Assembly: GCA_947457605.1 (NCBI GenBank)
Contig: CANGWP010000001.1
Coordinates: forward strand, 1 to 34,988
Direction: 5' to 3'
From: Bdellovibrionales bacterium
Lineage (GTDB): Bacteria; Bdellovibrionota; UBA1018; CAIMNF01
DNA: 34,988 nt
Both the position numbers and the translations under genes were made by a program. Below, in pieces: positions 15,791 to 23,525 of this stretch (position 1 is the stretch's first letter; each line of letters opens with the position of its first letter). The notes under the pieces are model-generated. The model saw only the letters and a program-made list of their open reading frames with translations, had not been told where the DNA came from and ran no database searches.

Positions 15791-16498
15791 ATGCTGAATC
15801 AGGCGGAGAAGAAAGAACGTGCGCAATTCATTCTGAATTGGCTAAGCGAGAAATATCCGGATCCAAAAGCGCCCCTGGATCACGAGGATGCATTCACGTT
15901 TTTGGTCGCCGTGGCTCTTTCCGCACAGACCACGGACGCAAGGGTGAACCTGGTGACACCGGCACTTTTTCGGGAGGCGAATACGCCCAAAAAGATGGCA
16001 TCTCTCGGCGCACCCCGGATCCTTCATCACATCAAAACCTGCGGACTTGCGCCCACGAAGGCAAAAAATCTCGAAAAGATGTCAAAAATCCTGTGCGAAA
16101 AATTCGGAGGAATTGTTCCGGACAATTTTGAGGACCTCGAAAGTCTTCCCGGGGTCGGGCACAAGACTGCAAGCGTGGTCATGAGCCAGGTTTTCAATGT
16201 CCCTGCATTCCCTGTAGACACGCATGTTTTTCGGATCGCCAAACGCTGGAAACTTTCCCGGGGTCGTTCCGTGGAGGAAACAGAGGCGGATTTGAAAGCT
16301 CTTTTCCAAAAAGAACTCTGGAGCAAAGTCTCGCTTCAAATCATTTTTTATGGCCGTGAATTTTGTACTGCACGCGGATGTGACGGGCATGCTTGCCCGA
16401 TCTGCAGTCAACTCAACGGCACGCAGGCACCTCGAGCAAGGTCCCGTCCGGTGAAACAAAAGAACTCCCCCCGGAAAACGGGGACTCCTTCAAGGTAA
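15791..16498 (+). CDS. nth: endonuclease III-like DNA glycosylase, atypical cysteine motif
   Basis: The 235-aa protein is a base-excision glycosylase/AP lyase of the HhH-GPD family. AVALSAQTTDARVN lies near residue 35, the helix-hairpin-helix LPGVGHKTASVV near 117 has the catalytic Lys, and FPVDTHVFRIAKR near 138 has the catalytic Asp. The C-terminal iron-sulphur motif is unusual: the Cys pattern is CTARGCDGHACPIC, with no Cys at the usual fourth position. A basic tail of about 24 residues follows, and the gene overlaps the convergent protease gene by 86 nt. It starts 2 nt after the hmgA stop. MutY is excluded by the catalytic Lys. Confidence 0.92.
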   Translation: MLNQAEKKERAQFILNWLSEKYPDPKAPLDHEDAFTFLVAVALSAQTTDARVNLVTPALFREANTPKKMASLGAPRILHHIKTCGLAPTKAKNLEKMSKILCEKFGGIVPDNFEDLESLPGVGHKTASVVMSQVFNVPAFPVDTHVFRIAKRWKLSRGRSVEETEADLKALFQKELWSKVSLQIIFYGREFCTARGCDGHACPICSQLNGTQAPRARSRPVKQKNSPRKTGTPSR

Positions 16499-17705
16499 AA
16501 ACAGCCTTCCTCTCGGAAGCCGGAGTCTCCACCCTCCATTCAGCTTGAAACCTGTGATTGATTCCCTTTTTGAAATTCAATTCACTGGATTCGAATCGAT
16601 CCGATCTTCGACACAAGGGTGCCGTGAAAAATCGTTTGCGCACCGAAGTCTGGGTGGGTACCGCAGACCACACCTCTCCGGATTCTGCTTTAGGCAGATT
16701 TGATTCCTCAAACGCACCAACCAAATCAAGATAAGTCTTGGGGAAAAAATGCGAAAATGGTGGAACGGAAACGCAGGAAGCCGCGTTTTCAGAATTCAGC
16801 TCGCTCATGCAACGGGTCTGGGTGCCGATTCCCACCAACCCGTATGACTCATCCAGCAAATGCTCCCGGAGTTCCTGCTCCAAATCAGGATCCTGCTTCA
16901 GGGTGAGATACCCCTGGACAATCCCTGCAAGCTCTCCATCTTCATTCAGAATCGGCGCTCCTGAATTGCCTGCCTGAATGTTGCAGTCTCCAAAGGTCAT
17001 GAGGGGAGAATCCATGGAATTCAAAAGCGGATACAGAAACGTGGCATGGCTTGCAGAACACGGAAGAAAATTCTGAGTTCCACCGTATCCGGCCGCTCCA
17101 CCTTGATCCATCTGAACCCTGAGGATACGTGCGCCCTCACGATCCCGGAACCCGCGCCTGGCGATTCGAACCGGTTTTCGATCCGTGAGGGAACGATCAA
17201 GCTTGATGATCGCGTAATCCTGACTGTTGATTCCGCTTTCACCCGAGCGGAACTCGATCTCAAAACAACCAGCATGCTGGGCTGAGCGTTGTTCATCACC
17301 GGAAAAATGGGCGAACACAGATCCTTTGCACGGAAGTTTTCTGTTTCGCGTATTCCATCCGATCAAAGAGAGACTTTTGTTCACGCAGTGATCATTGGTC
17401 AACACCCGATCCTCCGAAATCAAAACTCCGGAACACCTCTCCAACCCCTCATCCGTAGCAACCGCAATCAAAGCGACAGCCGGATCACACTCGCCCTCAA
17501 TGGTGCAATGAAGGGAGGCGGAACGGGCCGCGGCTCTTGCTTTGATTCTTCGCTCAGACTTCTCTCCAGAAAGCCGATCCATTTGATCCGGATGGGTGCC
17601 TCGAGCGAAATCCGTATTTCTGGGGCCGCACGAGCTAGCCCCGATCAGGGCGATCGCGACCCAAAAAACGAGAAAAACTGCTTTTTTCAGGCCCGTTTTT
17701 TCCAC
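16413..17705 (-). CDS. trypsin-like serine protease, predicted lipoprotein
   Basis: The 430-aa protein starts with a hydrophobic signal and lipobox IGASSC (Cys 26). The S1 chymotrypsin-fold domain spans roughly 75-285. The triad is visible: His 106 in LTNDHCV, Asp 163 in SQDYAIIKLD and Ser 248 in QAGNSGAP. Several Cys in the domain could form disulphides. The C-terminal 130 residues are unassigned. The start is GTG at 17705; no ribosome site is clear. An AT-rich stretch with a 15-bp palindrome lies upstream. The 3' end overlaps nth. Host or envelope targets are unknown. Confidence 0.9.
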   Translation of the reverse strand: MEKTGLKKAVFLVFWVAIALIGASSCGPRNTDFARGTHPDQMDRLSGEKSERRIKARAAARSASLHCTIEGECDPAVALIAVATDEGLERCSGVLISEDRVLTNDHCVNKSLSLIGWNTRNRKLPCKGSVFAHFSGDEQRSAQHAGCFEIEFRSGESGINSQDYAIIKLDRSLTDRKPVRIARRGFRDREGARILRVQMDQGGAAGYGGTQNFLPCSASHATFLYPLLNSMDSPLMTFGDCNIQAGNSGAPILNEDGELAGIVQGYLTLKQDPDLEQELREHLLDESYGLVGIGTQTRCMSELNSENAASCVSVPPFSHFFPKTYLDLVGAFEESNLPKAESGEVWSAVPTQTSVRKRFFTAPLCRRSDRFESSELNFKKGINHRFQAEWRVETPASERKAVFTLKESPFSGGSSFVSPDGTLLEVPACR

Positions 17706-17743
17706 GAGTGATTCGGTATCACGAAAAAAATTAAATTAAAAGC

Positions 17744-17758
17744 ATTTATTAAATAAAT
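17744..17758. promoter_or_regulatory. AT-rich palindrome upstream of the protease gene
   Basis: ATTTATT-A-AATAAAT is a perfect inverted repeat with 7-bp arms inside an AT-rich run (about 17723-17780), about 40 nt before the protease start. It may be an operator or upstream promoter element; AT-rich palindromes also occur by chance. Confidence 0.3.
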
Positions 17759-17820
17759 ACTTTCAGTTTAGAATGAAAAGCAGCTCGAGGGGAATTTTCC
17801 AGGGCGTTTTTATCAGGTTT

Positions 17821-18789
17821 TCATACTGATTCATCGTGCCGGACCCCCGGGATCAGCGCACGCGTGCTGATCGGACCGAGGTTATGAAGACTCTGAACCG
17901 TTTTTACTTTGGGTTGATACCCGAAGGTTTTTCGAAACAGATCATCCGACAATATGGTGGGATACTTGAAGAACTCGAGCAAGTAAGGAGGAAACGGGAT
18001 CTTGCTCACCTCGGCGATCAACCGTACCAGGGAAGCCGTGATGATCGGGGGAACCGGAACTGCCATGGCTTGAGCATGGCGAATGGCGTGACTGAGCGCG
18101 ATGACACCCTCGCCTGCCACATTAAAAATTCCGGGTACGGGATTCTCGAGCGCAAGAATCAGGGCTCTGGCCAGATCCTTCTCATCAATGAATTGCATGA
18201 GCGGATCAAATCCGAAAACACGGGGACAAATTCCAGATCGGAGCAAGGAACAGATTGTATTCCGAACATGCTTTCCGATGACATTCGTGGGACGAAGAAT
18301 GGTGGTTCGAACCTCACGGACCTTCCACATGAAATGAGTTGCGGCATGATCCATTTCGACCGCATCCGAAAGTTCAGGAAAACTCTGGGATGCCCGCAGG
18401 GGCGCATCTTCAGCAATCACGAGCGGATTCAGTCGATGGGCACCGTACACGTGGTAGGTACTCAGGATGACAAGGTTCTTCACTCCGTTTGTCCGGCAAA
18501 GCTCGAGCAATTTCTGGGTACCGACCACGTTCATCTGAAAGCGGTACTGGGGCGAATATTTCTGGCTCTCGCGAATTCTTCCGAGGTGGAGTACCGCATC
18601 GAACTGATGCTTTTTAAAAACTTCATCCAGTTTGCGACTGTGATAATCGGCGATCATGAACTCGCCCGGAAAATGGGTCTCACTTGGACACGGCCTCGGA
18701 TCAACTCCCACCCATTCATATTTCGGAGAAAGCGCGCTCGCCACCAGACGCGCAATTGCTCCGGACGCCCCTGTCACCAGAACTTTCAT
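17821..18789 (-). CDS. NAD-dependent epimerase-like protein, atypical extended SDR
   Basis: The 322-aa protein starts with the nucleotide-binding motif VTGASGAIARL and has the extended-SDR landmarks HLGRIRES (NAD contact), NVVGTQKLLELC, VILSTYHVYGAH and TTILRPTNVIG. The catalytic YxxxK expected after residue 150 is absent: the region reads SDAVEMDHAATHFMW. This loss occurs in a subgroup of atypical SDRs, so it may bind a dinucleotide without classic epimerase chemistry. Its ATG overlaps the stop of the acyltransferase upstream (ATGA), suggesting joint work in envelope lipid metabolism. Confidence 0.88.
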   Translation of the reverse strand: MKVLVTGASGAIARLVASALSPKYEWVGVDPRPCPSETHFPGEFMIADYHSRKLDEVFKKHQFDAVLHLGRIRESQKYSPQYRFQMNVVGTQKLLELCRTNGVKNLVILSTYHVYGAHRLNPLVIAEDAPLRASQSFPELSDAVEMDHAATHFMWKVREVRTTILRPTNVIGKHVRNTICSLLRSGICPRVFGFDPLMQFIDEKDLARALILALENPVPGIFNVAGEGVIALSHAIRHAQAMAVPVPPIITASLVRLIAEVSKIPFPPYLLEFFKYPTILSDDLFRKTFGYQPKVKTVQSLHNLGPISTRALIPGVRHDESV

Positions 18790-19697
18790 TTTGCTGCTCC
18801 CGTGAAAATATGCTCCCCGCGAATCTTGAGCCCCTCATTGATCTCGGACTGAAGGGTCTCCTTCACTCTTTGAACCTTTTCGCGAATTTTATCCTCGTCT
18901 TCCTTTGGATCGCCCTCAAAATAAAGCGGCTCTCCGAATCTCACCGTGACCTTGGAGGGAAGCGGAATCAATCCAAGCGGCCCGAGCAACGGGAAAAATG
19001 GCGTGATGGGAAAATACGGGGCGCCCAAGAGCTTTGCCAAAACCTCGAAGTTATAGACGCTCGGATATGTTTCTTCCGTTCCAATGATGGCCACAGGAAC
19101 AATCGGACTTTTGGTTTCCAGCGCAAGCCGCATGAACCCGGTTCCGAAACGCTGAAGTTGATAGCGGTCTTTGAAAAGCTTCCCGGATCCCCTCACCCCT
19201 TCCGGGAAAACAAGAACTGACTGATCATGCTCGAGAAGCTCCCGGCAATTCATCGGATCCCCGACCATTGCTCCAATCCGTGTGAACAAAGTACTCACAA
19301 ACGGTACCGTCGGAACCCATCTCTCCACCATGGCTCGAGCAATCCGAGGAGGCTCACCATCCATGAAAAGCGCGAGACCTGCCATCATGGCATCGAGCGG
19401 AATCTGACCACCGTGATTCCCGATAAAGAGCGCGCGCCCCTCGGGAACACGCCCGACTCCCGATGTCTCGACTCGAAAATACTTGTGATAAAGGAGGTAA
19501 AGGATTGGAGCAAACTTCCGGAGAGTCTCAGGATGGAGGCCCCAACGGTCAAAACCCGCCGAATTCAGCTCAACTTTCAGACGATTCAGTCGATCCTCAA
19601 GGCCGGGGACCTCGATCCACTCGAAGTGCTCCCACTTCTTGATCAAGTCCTTCAATTGGTCCAAATCCGTCTCCATGAGTGCGCGTTTAAAAATCAT
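18786..19697 (-). CDS. PlsC-type lysophospholipid acyltransferase family protein
   Basis: The protein has the acyltransferase motif as NHGGQIPLD (motif I, about residue 92), with six residues between His and Asp, as in the NHSGxLPxD subgroup rather than the four of standard PlsC. Motif III FPEGVRG lies near 165 and VPVAIIGTEET near 195. It probably acylates a lysolipid at the inner face of the membrane. I place the start at ATG 19697 (303 aa); TTG at 19703, with TATCAT 6 nt upstream, is the alternative. The gene is coupled to the SDR gene by a 4-nt overlap. Confidence 0.87.
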   Translation of the reverse strand: MIFKRALMETDLDQLKDLIKKWEHFEWIEVPGLEDRLNRLKVELNSAGFDRWGLHPETLRKFAPILYLLYHKYFRVETSGVGRVPEGRALFIGNHGGQIPLDAMMAGLALFMDGEPPRIARAMVERWVPTVPFVSTLFTRIGAMVGDPMNCRELLEHDQSVLVFPEGVRGSGKLFKDRYQLQRFGTGFMRLALETKSPIVPVAIIGTEETYPSVYNFEVLAKLLGAPYFPITPFFPLLGPLGLIPLPSKVTVRFGEPLYFEGDPKEDEDKIREKVQRVKETLQSEINEGLKIRGEHIFTGAAK

Positions 19698-19766
19698 CTT
19701 CAATCAAAGATGATAGCCCGTTTCCTTTGAAAGAGATAGCATGGCGGCAATTTGCCGGAAAGATTT

Positions 19767-21170
19767 TCAGGCGGCTTTTCTTTGACTGAGCCACTGGATC
19801 AGTTTTGATGCGATCTCACTCAGCGGAAGAACCTCGTTTGCGGCACCAAGACGGATCGCCTCTCTCGGCATCCCGAAGACCGCGCAAGAAGCCTCATCTT
19901 GCGCAATGGTGCGGGCTCCCGCGGTTTTGAGCTTGTGCAATCCTTTTGCACCATCAGCACCCATCCCGGTCAGGATTACCCCAATGCAATTTCCGCCACA
20001 GGTTTCTACCACCGAATCAAAGAGATAATCCACTGACGGTTTGTGCCGATTCACCGGCGGAGAATCATCAATCACAATGAACGTTCTTCCATCCGTACGT
20101 TTGCGAATCTGCATTTGTCGTCCTCCGGGCGCAATAAAAACCCTCCCCGGAAGGACCTCCATGCCGTGTTCGGCCTCCAACACCTCAAAAGGACAAAGGG
20201 AATTCATCCGATCAGCAAAGGCTTTTGAAAAGACTGCGGGAATGTGTTGCGTGATGACAATGGGCGGAATCGAGGCAGGAAGTTCCGTCAAAACCTTTCG
20301 AAGCGCCTCGGTTCCACCTGTGGAAGACCCAATGGCAATCAAGCAATTTGGATCAAGTCGTCCCGCGAAGACACCCGGAGGGGATTTTTTACCTCCTGTC
20401 ACCACGGCTACCGGACCAGGCGCCCGAATCGTCGTAACCTTCGCACTTGCAGCGGCCTTGATTTTTTCAACGATCACAGGTGCGGCTTCCGAAAGCTCGG
20501 ATGCACTCGGTTTTTGAACATAATCGACCGCCCCAGCCTCGAGAGCCTGAAGCACTCTTGATCCTTCCTCCAGGCCGATCGAGGTTATCATGACCGTTGG
20601 CACAGGATGGTGTGGGAAATACTGCTTCAAAAAGGTGAGACCATCCACTTCCGGCATTTCAAGATCCAAGGTGATGACATCCGGCTTTAACTTTTGAATC
20701 ATCGGAAGAGCACTGGAAGGACGATCCGCCGTTCCCACCACCTCGATTTGGGGATCCTCGCTCATGATTTTCGCAAGCAGGTTTCGAATGGTTTTGGAAT
20801 CATCGACGATCAAAGCTTTGATCTTCCTGGTAACGTGGATTTTGCAATCCTTTGGGAAAAACTTGACCTCAAAAGTCCCCTCTCTCACTGCCTGATTCAA
20901 AACCCGGTAGCGATGTTCCAGAAGAAAGGCGGAAATTTTTTTCGTGAGTTTTTCGGTACCAACCATTTTAAAGCCAACCGGCGTACCCACCTCGCCCTTC
21001 AGGAGTTCAAACCCGGCCTCAAGGTCTCCCTCATGAAACCATCTGGCACTGATCCAGACCGCAGCCGATGACTTGACTCCTTGTGAAACCCAAAGCACCC
21101 CGTCAAACAGGACTACCTTTTCGTGTTCCGGATGATTTGCGGAGAAAACTTTGAGGTGTTTGATCTCCAT
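19767..21170 (-). CDS. cheB: CheB methylesterase with receiver and a degenerate CheD-like N-terminal domain
   Basis: CheB removes methyl groups from chemoreceptors when phosphorylated by CheA. Residues 116-235 are a receiver (LIVDDSKTIR; phosphoacceptor Asp 169 in TLDLEMP; Lys 220). Residues 272-462 are the methylesterase with an intact triad: Ser 283 in GSSTGG, His 309 in TQHIP and Asp 406 in GMGADGA. Residues 1-115 are extra. The part GTEKLTKKISAFLLEH ... VKFFPKDCKIHV resembles the second half of CheD, but the CheD catalytic Cys and His are not seen. It starts 3 nt after the cheR fusion gene, last in the che operon. Confidence 0.93.
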   Translation of the reverse strand: MEIKHLKVFSANHPEHEKVVLFDGVLWVSQGVKSSAAVWISARWFHEGDLEAGFELLKGEVGTPVGFKMVGTEKLTKKISAFLLEHRYRVLNQAVREGTFEVKFFPKDCKIHVTRKIKALIVDDSKTIRNLLAKIMSEDPQIEVVGTADRPSSALPMIQKLKPDVITLDLEMPEVDGLTFLKQYFPHHPVPTVMITSIGLEEGSRVLQALEAGAVDYVQKPSASELSEAAPVIVEKIKAAASAKVTTIRAPGPVAVVTGGKKSPPGVFAGRLDPNCLIAIGSSTGGTEALRKVLTELPASIPPIVITQHIPAVFSKAFADRMNSLCPFEVLEAEHGMEVLPGRVFIAPGGRQMQIRKRTDGRTFIVIDDSPPVNRHKPSVDYLFDSVVETCGGNCIGVILTGMGADGAKGLHKLKTAGARTIAQDEASCAVFGMPREAIRLGAANEVLPLSEIASKLIQWLSQRKAA

Positions 21171-21173
21171 GGT

Positions 21174-23018
21174 TCAATTCTTTCCGAAGAATTCCGTTCC
21201 GATGAAGGCGAAACTTGTATAGGGGAAAACATCCGTTGCATAGAGCTGCAGACTTTCAGTCCCTTTTCCCTCTCCCAAGTCCTCAAGAAGAAGCTGGCTG
21301 AAATGCCAACCTTTGAGATGTTGAGATGCGGTTTTGCCAAGCTCGCCAAAAACCCCGACTCCAATCCGGTCGGGCCCATGAAGAGCCGGCAATACGGAGA
21401 GCGCCTTGTGGTAGTCCAGCACCAGAATCTCTCCGGGCTTGGCCTTTACCGCAACGGTTTCCGGGGCAAGAACCTTCCGCCCCGTTGCTTTCGACAACTG
21501 TTCCGCAATGGCGGGAAGATTTCCCTCCACTCCCTCGAACAGAAGATAGACCGGGGGTTGCACTCCCTCCAACTCCCGAAGAAAAGACACGGTCTTCTTC
21601 ATGTGCCCCATGCCCGTGACCAGAACTCTCGCCTTGTTCTCCGGGTTCTTGATCTCAAGAGCCTTCTTGAACTGGGAATCGAGCTCAACCCGTTTCGGAG
21701 CCCCCATTCTCTTCAAGAGAATTGCCGATTTTAGCTTGGCCCGGATTTCTTCGCCTCTCTCCTGCAACTTGTTAAGTGCCGGTTTTTCAATGAAATCGGA
21801 AGCCCCAAGCTCGAGAGTCTTCATTGCAAGATCAGACTGATCCCTTGAAACCGAACTCACGATGACCACGGGAGGATGGCTTGAGGAAAAGTTCTTCTCC
21901 AGATACTCGACTCCATTTTGCTCAGGCATATGGATGTCGAGTGTCACGACATCCACATTCTGCAGGGTCTTCAATTTTTCCGCCGCTTCAAGACCGTTCA
22001 CAGCACTGCCGACTATTTCAAAACCCTGTTCCCGCTTCAGAATCTGCTTGAAAAGAGAATGAACACTTGGAGAATCGTCGACACAAAAAACTCGAACGGG
22101 TCTCGGCTCTCCGGACGAGACCGGGCCACCTTCACGAATCGGAATCACGGGTGCCGGTTGCGATGCTTTTTCACGTATCTTATAGATCGAGGGACCTTCA
22201 CTCTTCAGGTCAAATCCAAGTCCGTTCAGTGTCTCCGAGATGCCGATGAAAAAGTAGCCATTGGGTTCCAGGTGTCTCAATAACATCGCAGTGCTGGTGC
22301 GAATCTGATCCGGGGTGAAGTAAATGAACACGTTCCGGCAAAAAATGATGTCGAATTTCTGCCCTTCAAAATGTTCCTTTAGATCCAAAAGATTCGCCTG
22401 CTCAAAGCGGACACACTCGCGAAGCGGTCCCTTGGCTTTCACAAATTCGGAAATGTCCCCCGTTCCCCTCGCCCAATGATCTCCAAGATATGCCAAAGGC
22501 ACTTCACGGATCTCCCGTCTCGGGTACACACCGTTACGAGCAATTCGCACGGATTGCTCATCCACGTCTGTTCCGAGGATCCGGAACTTGAGATCAGATC
22601 CGTACGTCTGCAGGTGATACTTCAGGTACATGGCAAGAGAATAAACCTCCTGCCCACGGGACGCGGCAGCAGACCAAACATCGAGTGTCTTGTCCGCTCG
22701 TTTCCGGATTTCAGGGACCAACGCAGGCAGCGCCTTTTCGGCGATGAACTCGAAGTGACTGAATTCGCGGAAAAAATAGGTATAGTGGGTTGTCAGCAAT
22801 GAAACGATGTGTTGGATCTCGGATTTTTCATTGCTCTCGTAATATGCCTGATAGTCATCAATGGTCCGGTAACCAAGGTCCTGCACCCTTTTGTTCAAAC
22901 GAGTCTGAACCATTGCGCGTTGCTTATCACCAAGTTGAACTCCGGTCATCTTGGTCACTTCCAGTGCAAGATGCTCGCAGAGGTCCTGATATCTGAATTT
23001 TCTGGCTGCGGTACTCAT
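21174..23018 (-). CDS. cheR: CheR methyltransferase fused to a receiver and an inactive CheB-like domain
   Basis: CheR methylates receptor glutamates with S-adenosylmethionine. Residues 1-280 are complete CheR: TTHYTYFFRE (76-85), VWSAAASRGQEVYSLAM (114-130), LGTDVDEQSV and FCRNVFIYF (226-234). Residues 307-435 are a receiver (FCVDDSP; Asp 361 in TLDIHMP; Lys 412). Residues 463-580 align with the CheB methylesterase in order and spacing, but the three catalytic positions are changed: Ser to Met 470, His to Glu 495 and Asp to Lys 562. So this third domain should be catalytically dead. It is 614 aa against about 280 for plain CheR. GGAAAA precedes the ATG. Confidence 0.93.
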   Translation of the reverse strand: MSTAARKFRYQDLCEHLALEVTKMTGVQLGDKQRAMVQTRLNKRVQDLGYRTIDDYQAYYESNEKSEIQHIVSLLTTHYTYFFREFSHFEFIAEKALPALVPEIRKRADKTLDVWSAAASRGQEVYSLAMYLKYHLQTYGSDLKFRILGTDVDEQSVRIARNGVYPRREIREVPLAYLGDHWARGTGDISEFVKAKGPLRECVRFEQANLLDLKEHFEGQKFDIIFCRNVFIYFTPDQIRTSTAMLLRHLEPNGYFFIGISETLNGLGFDLKSEGPSIYKIREKASQPAPVIPIREGGPVSSGEPRPVRVFCVDDSPSVHSLFKQILKREQGFEIVGSAVNGLEAAEKLKTLQNVDVVTLDIHMPEQNGVEYLEKNFSSSHPPVVIVSSVSRDQSDLAMKTLELGASDFIEKPALNKLQERGEEIRAKLKSAILLKRMGAPKRVELDSQFKKALEIKNPENKARVLVTGMGHMKKTVSFLRELEGVQPPVYLLFEGVEGNLPAIAEQLSKATGRKVLAPETVAVKAKPGEILVLDYHKALSVLPALHGPDRIGVGVFGELGKTASQHLKGWHFSQLLLEDLGEGKGTESLQLYATDVFPYTSFAFIGTEFFGKN

Positions 23019-23026
23019 GGATTTTC

Positions 23027-23524
23027 CTATGCTGCGTTTTTCGTTCCGGTCTGTTGATTCCTTTTGATTGCATTCTGATCTTCAAGATTGAGACTCTTCG
23101 CAATATCGAGAAACAAAATGAGCTTTTTGTCCTTGCGATAGACTCCGGTGATGAAATCCGTGGCACGGGAGGATTGAATCTCGGGTTTTGGTGCGACTTC
23201 GTCAGGGTTCGGACTCAGCACGGTATTGACCGAATCAACAACCACCCCGATCGAAACTCCGCCAAGATCACAAATGATCACTGTCGTTTCTGCGTTTTTA
23301 TCCGCCTTCACTCCAAGCTTCTGCCGCATGTCCATCACGGAAATCACTTGCCCCCTCAGATTCATGATTCCAAGGAAATAAGGAGGCGTGTAGGGAACCG
23401 GGGTGTACTCCGGCATTGCAATCACCTCTCTCACTGCCAGGAGTGGAACCGCATACTCCTCGGATCCGAGAGAAAAACTCAAAAAACGCTCTCGAGCATT
23501 CATCGTAATGTTATTTGTTCCCAT
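23027..23524 (-). CDS. cheW: chemotaxis coupling protein CheW
   Basis: CheW couples CheA to receptors. The 165-aa protein is a single CheW domain: FLSFSLGSEEYAVPLLAVREVIAM, PYFLGIMNLRGQVISVMDMRQKLG and TVIICDLGGVSIGVVVDSVNTVL are all typical. The ATG at 23524 lies 1 nt after the cheA stop with AGGAG inside cheA; an in-frame ATG at 23503 would give the more usual start. A short tail rich in Asn, Gln and Lys follows the domain. No chemoreceptor gene is nearby. Confidence 0.96.
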   Translation of the reverse strand: MGTNNITMNARERFLSFSLGSEEYAVPLLAVREVIAMPEYTPVPYTPPYFLGIMNLRGQVISVMDMRQKLGVKADKNAETTVIICDLGGVSIGVVVDSVNTVLSPNPDEVAPKPEIQSSRATDFITGVYRKDKKLILFLDIAKSLNLEDQNAIKRNQQTGTKNAA

Positions 23525-23525
23525 A

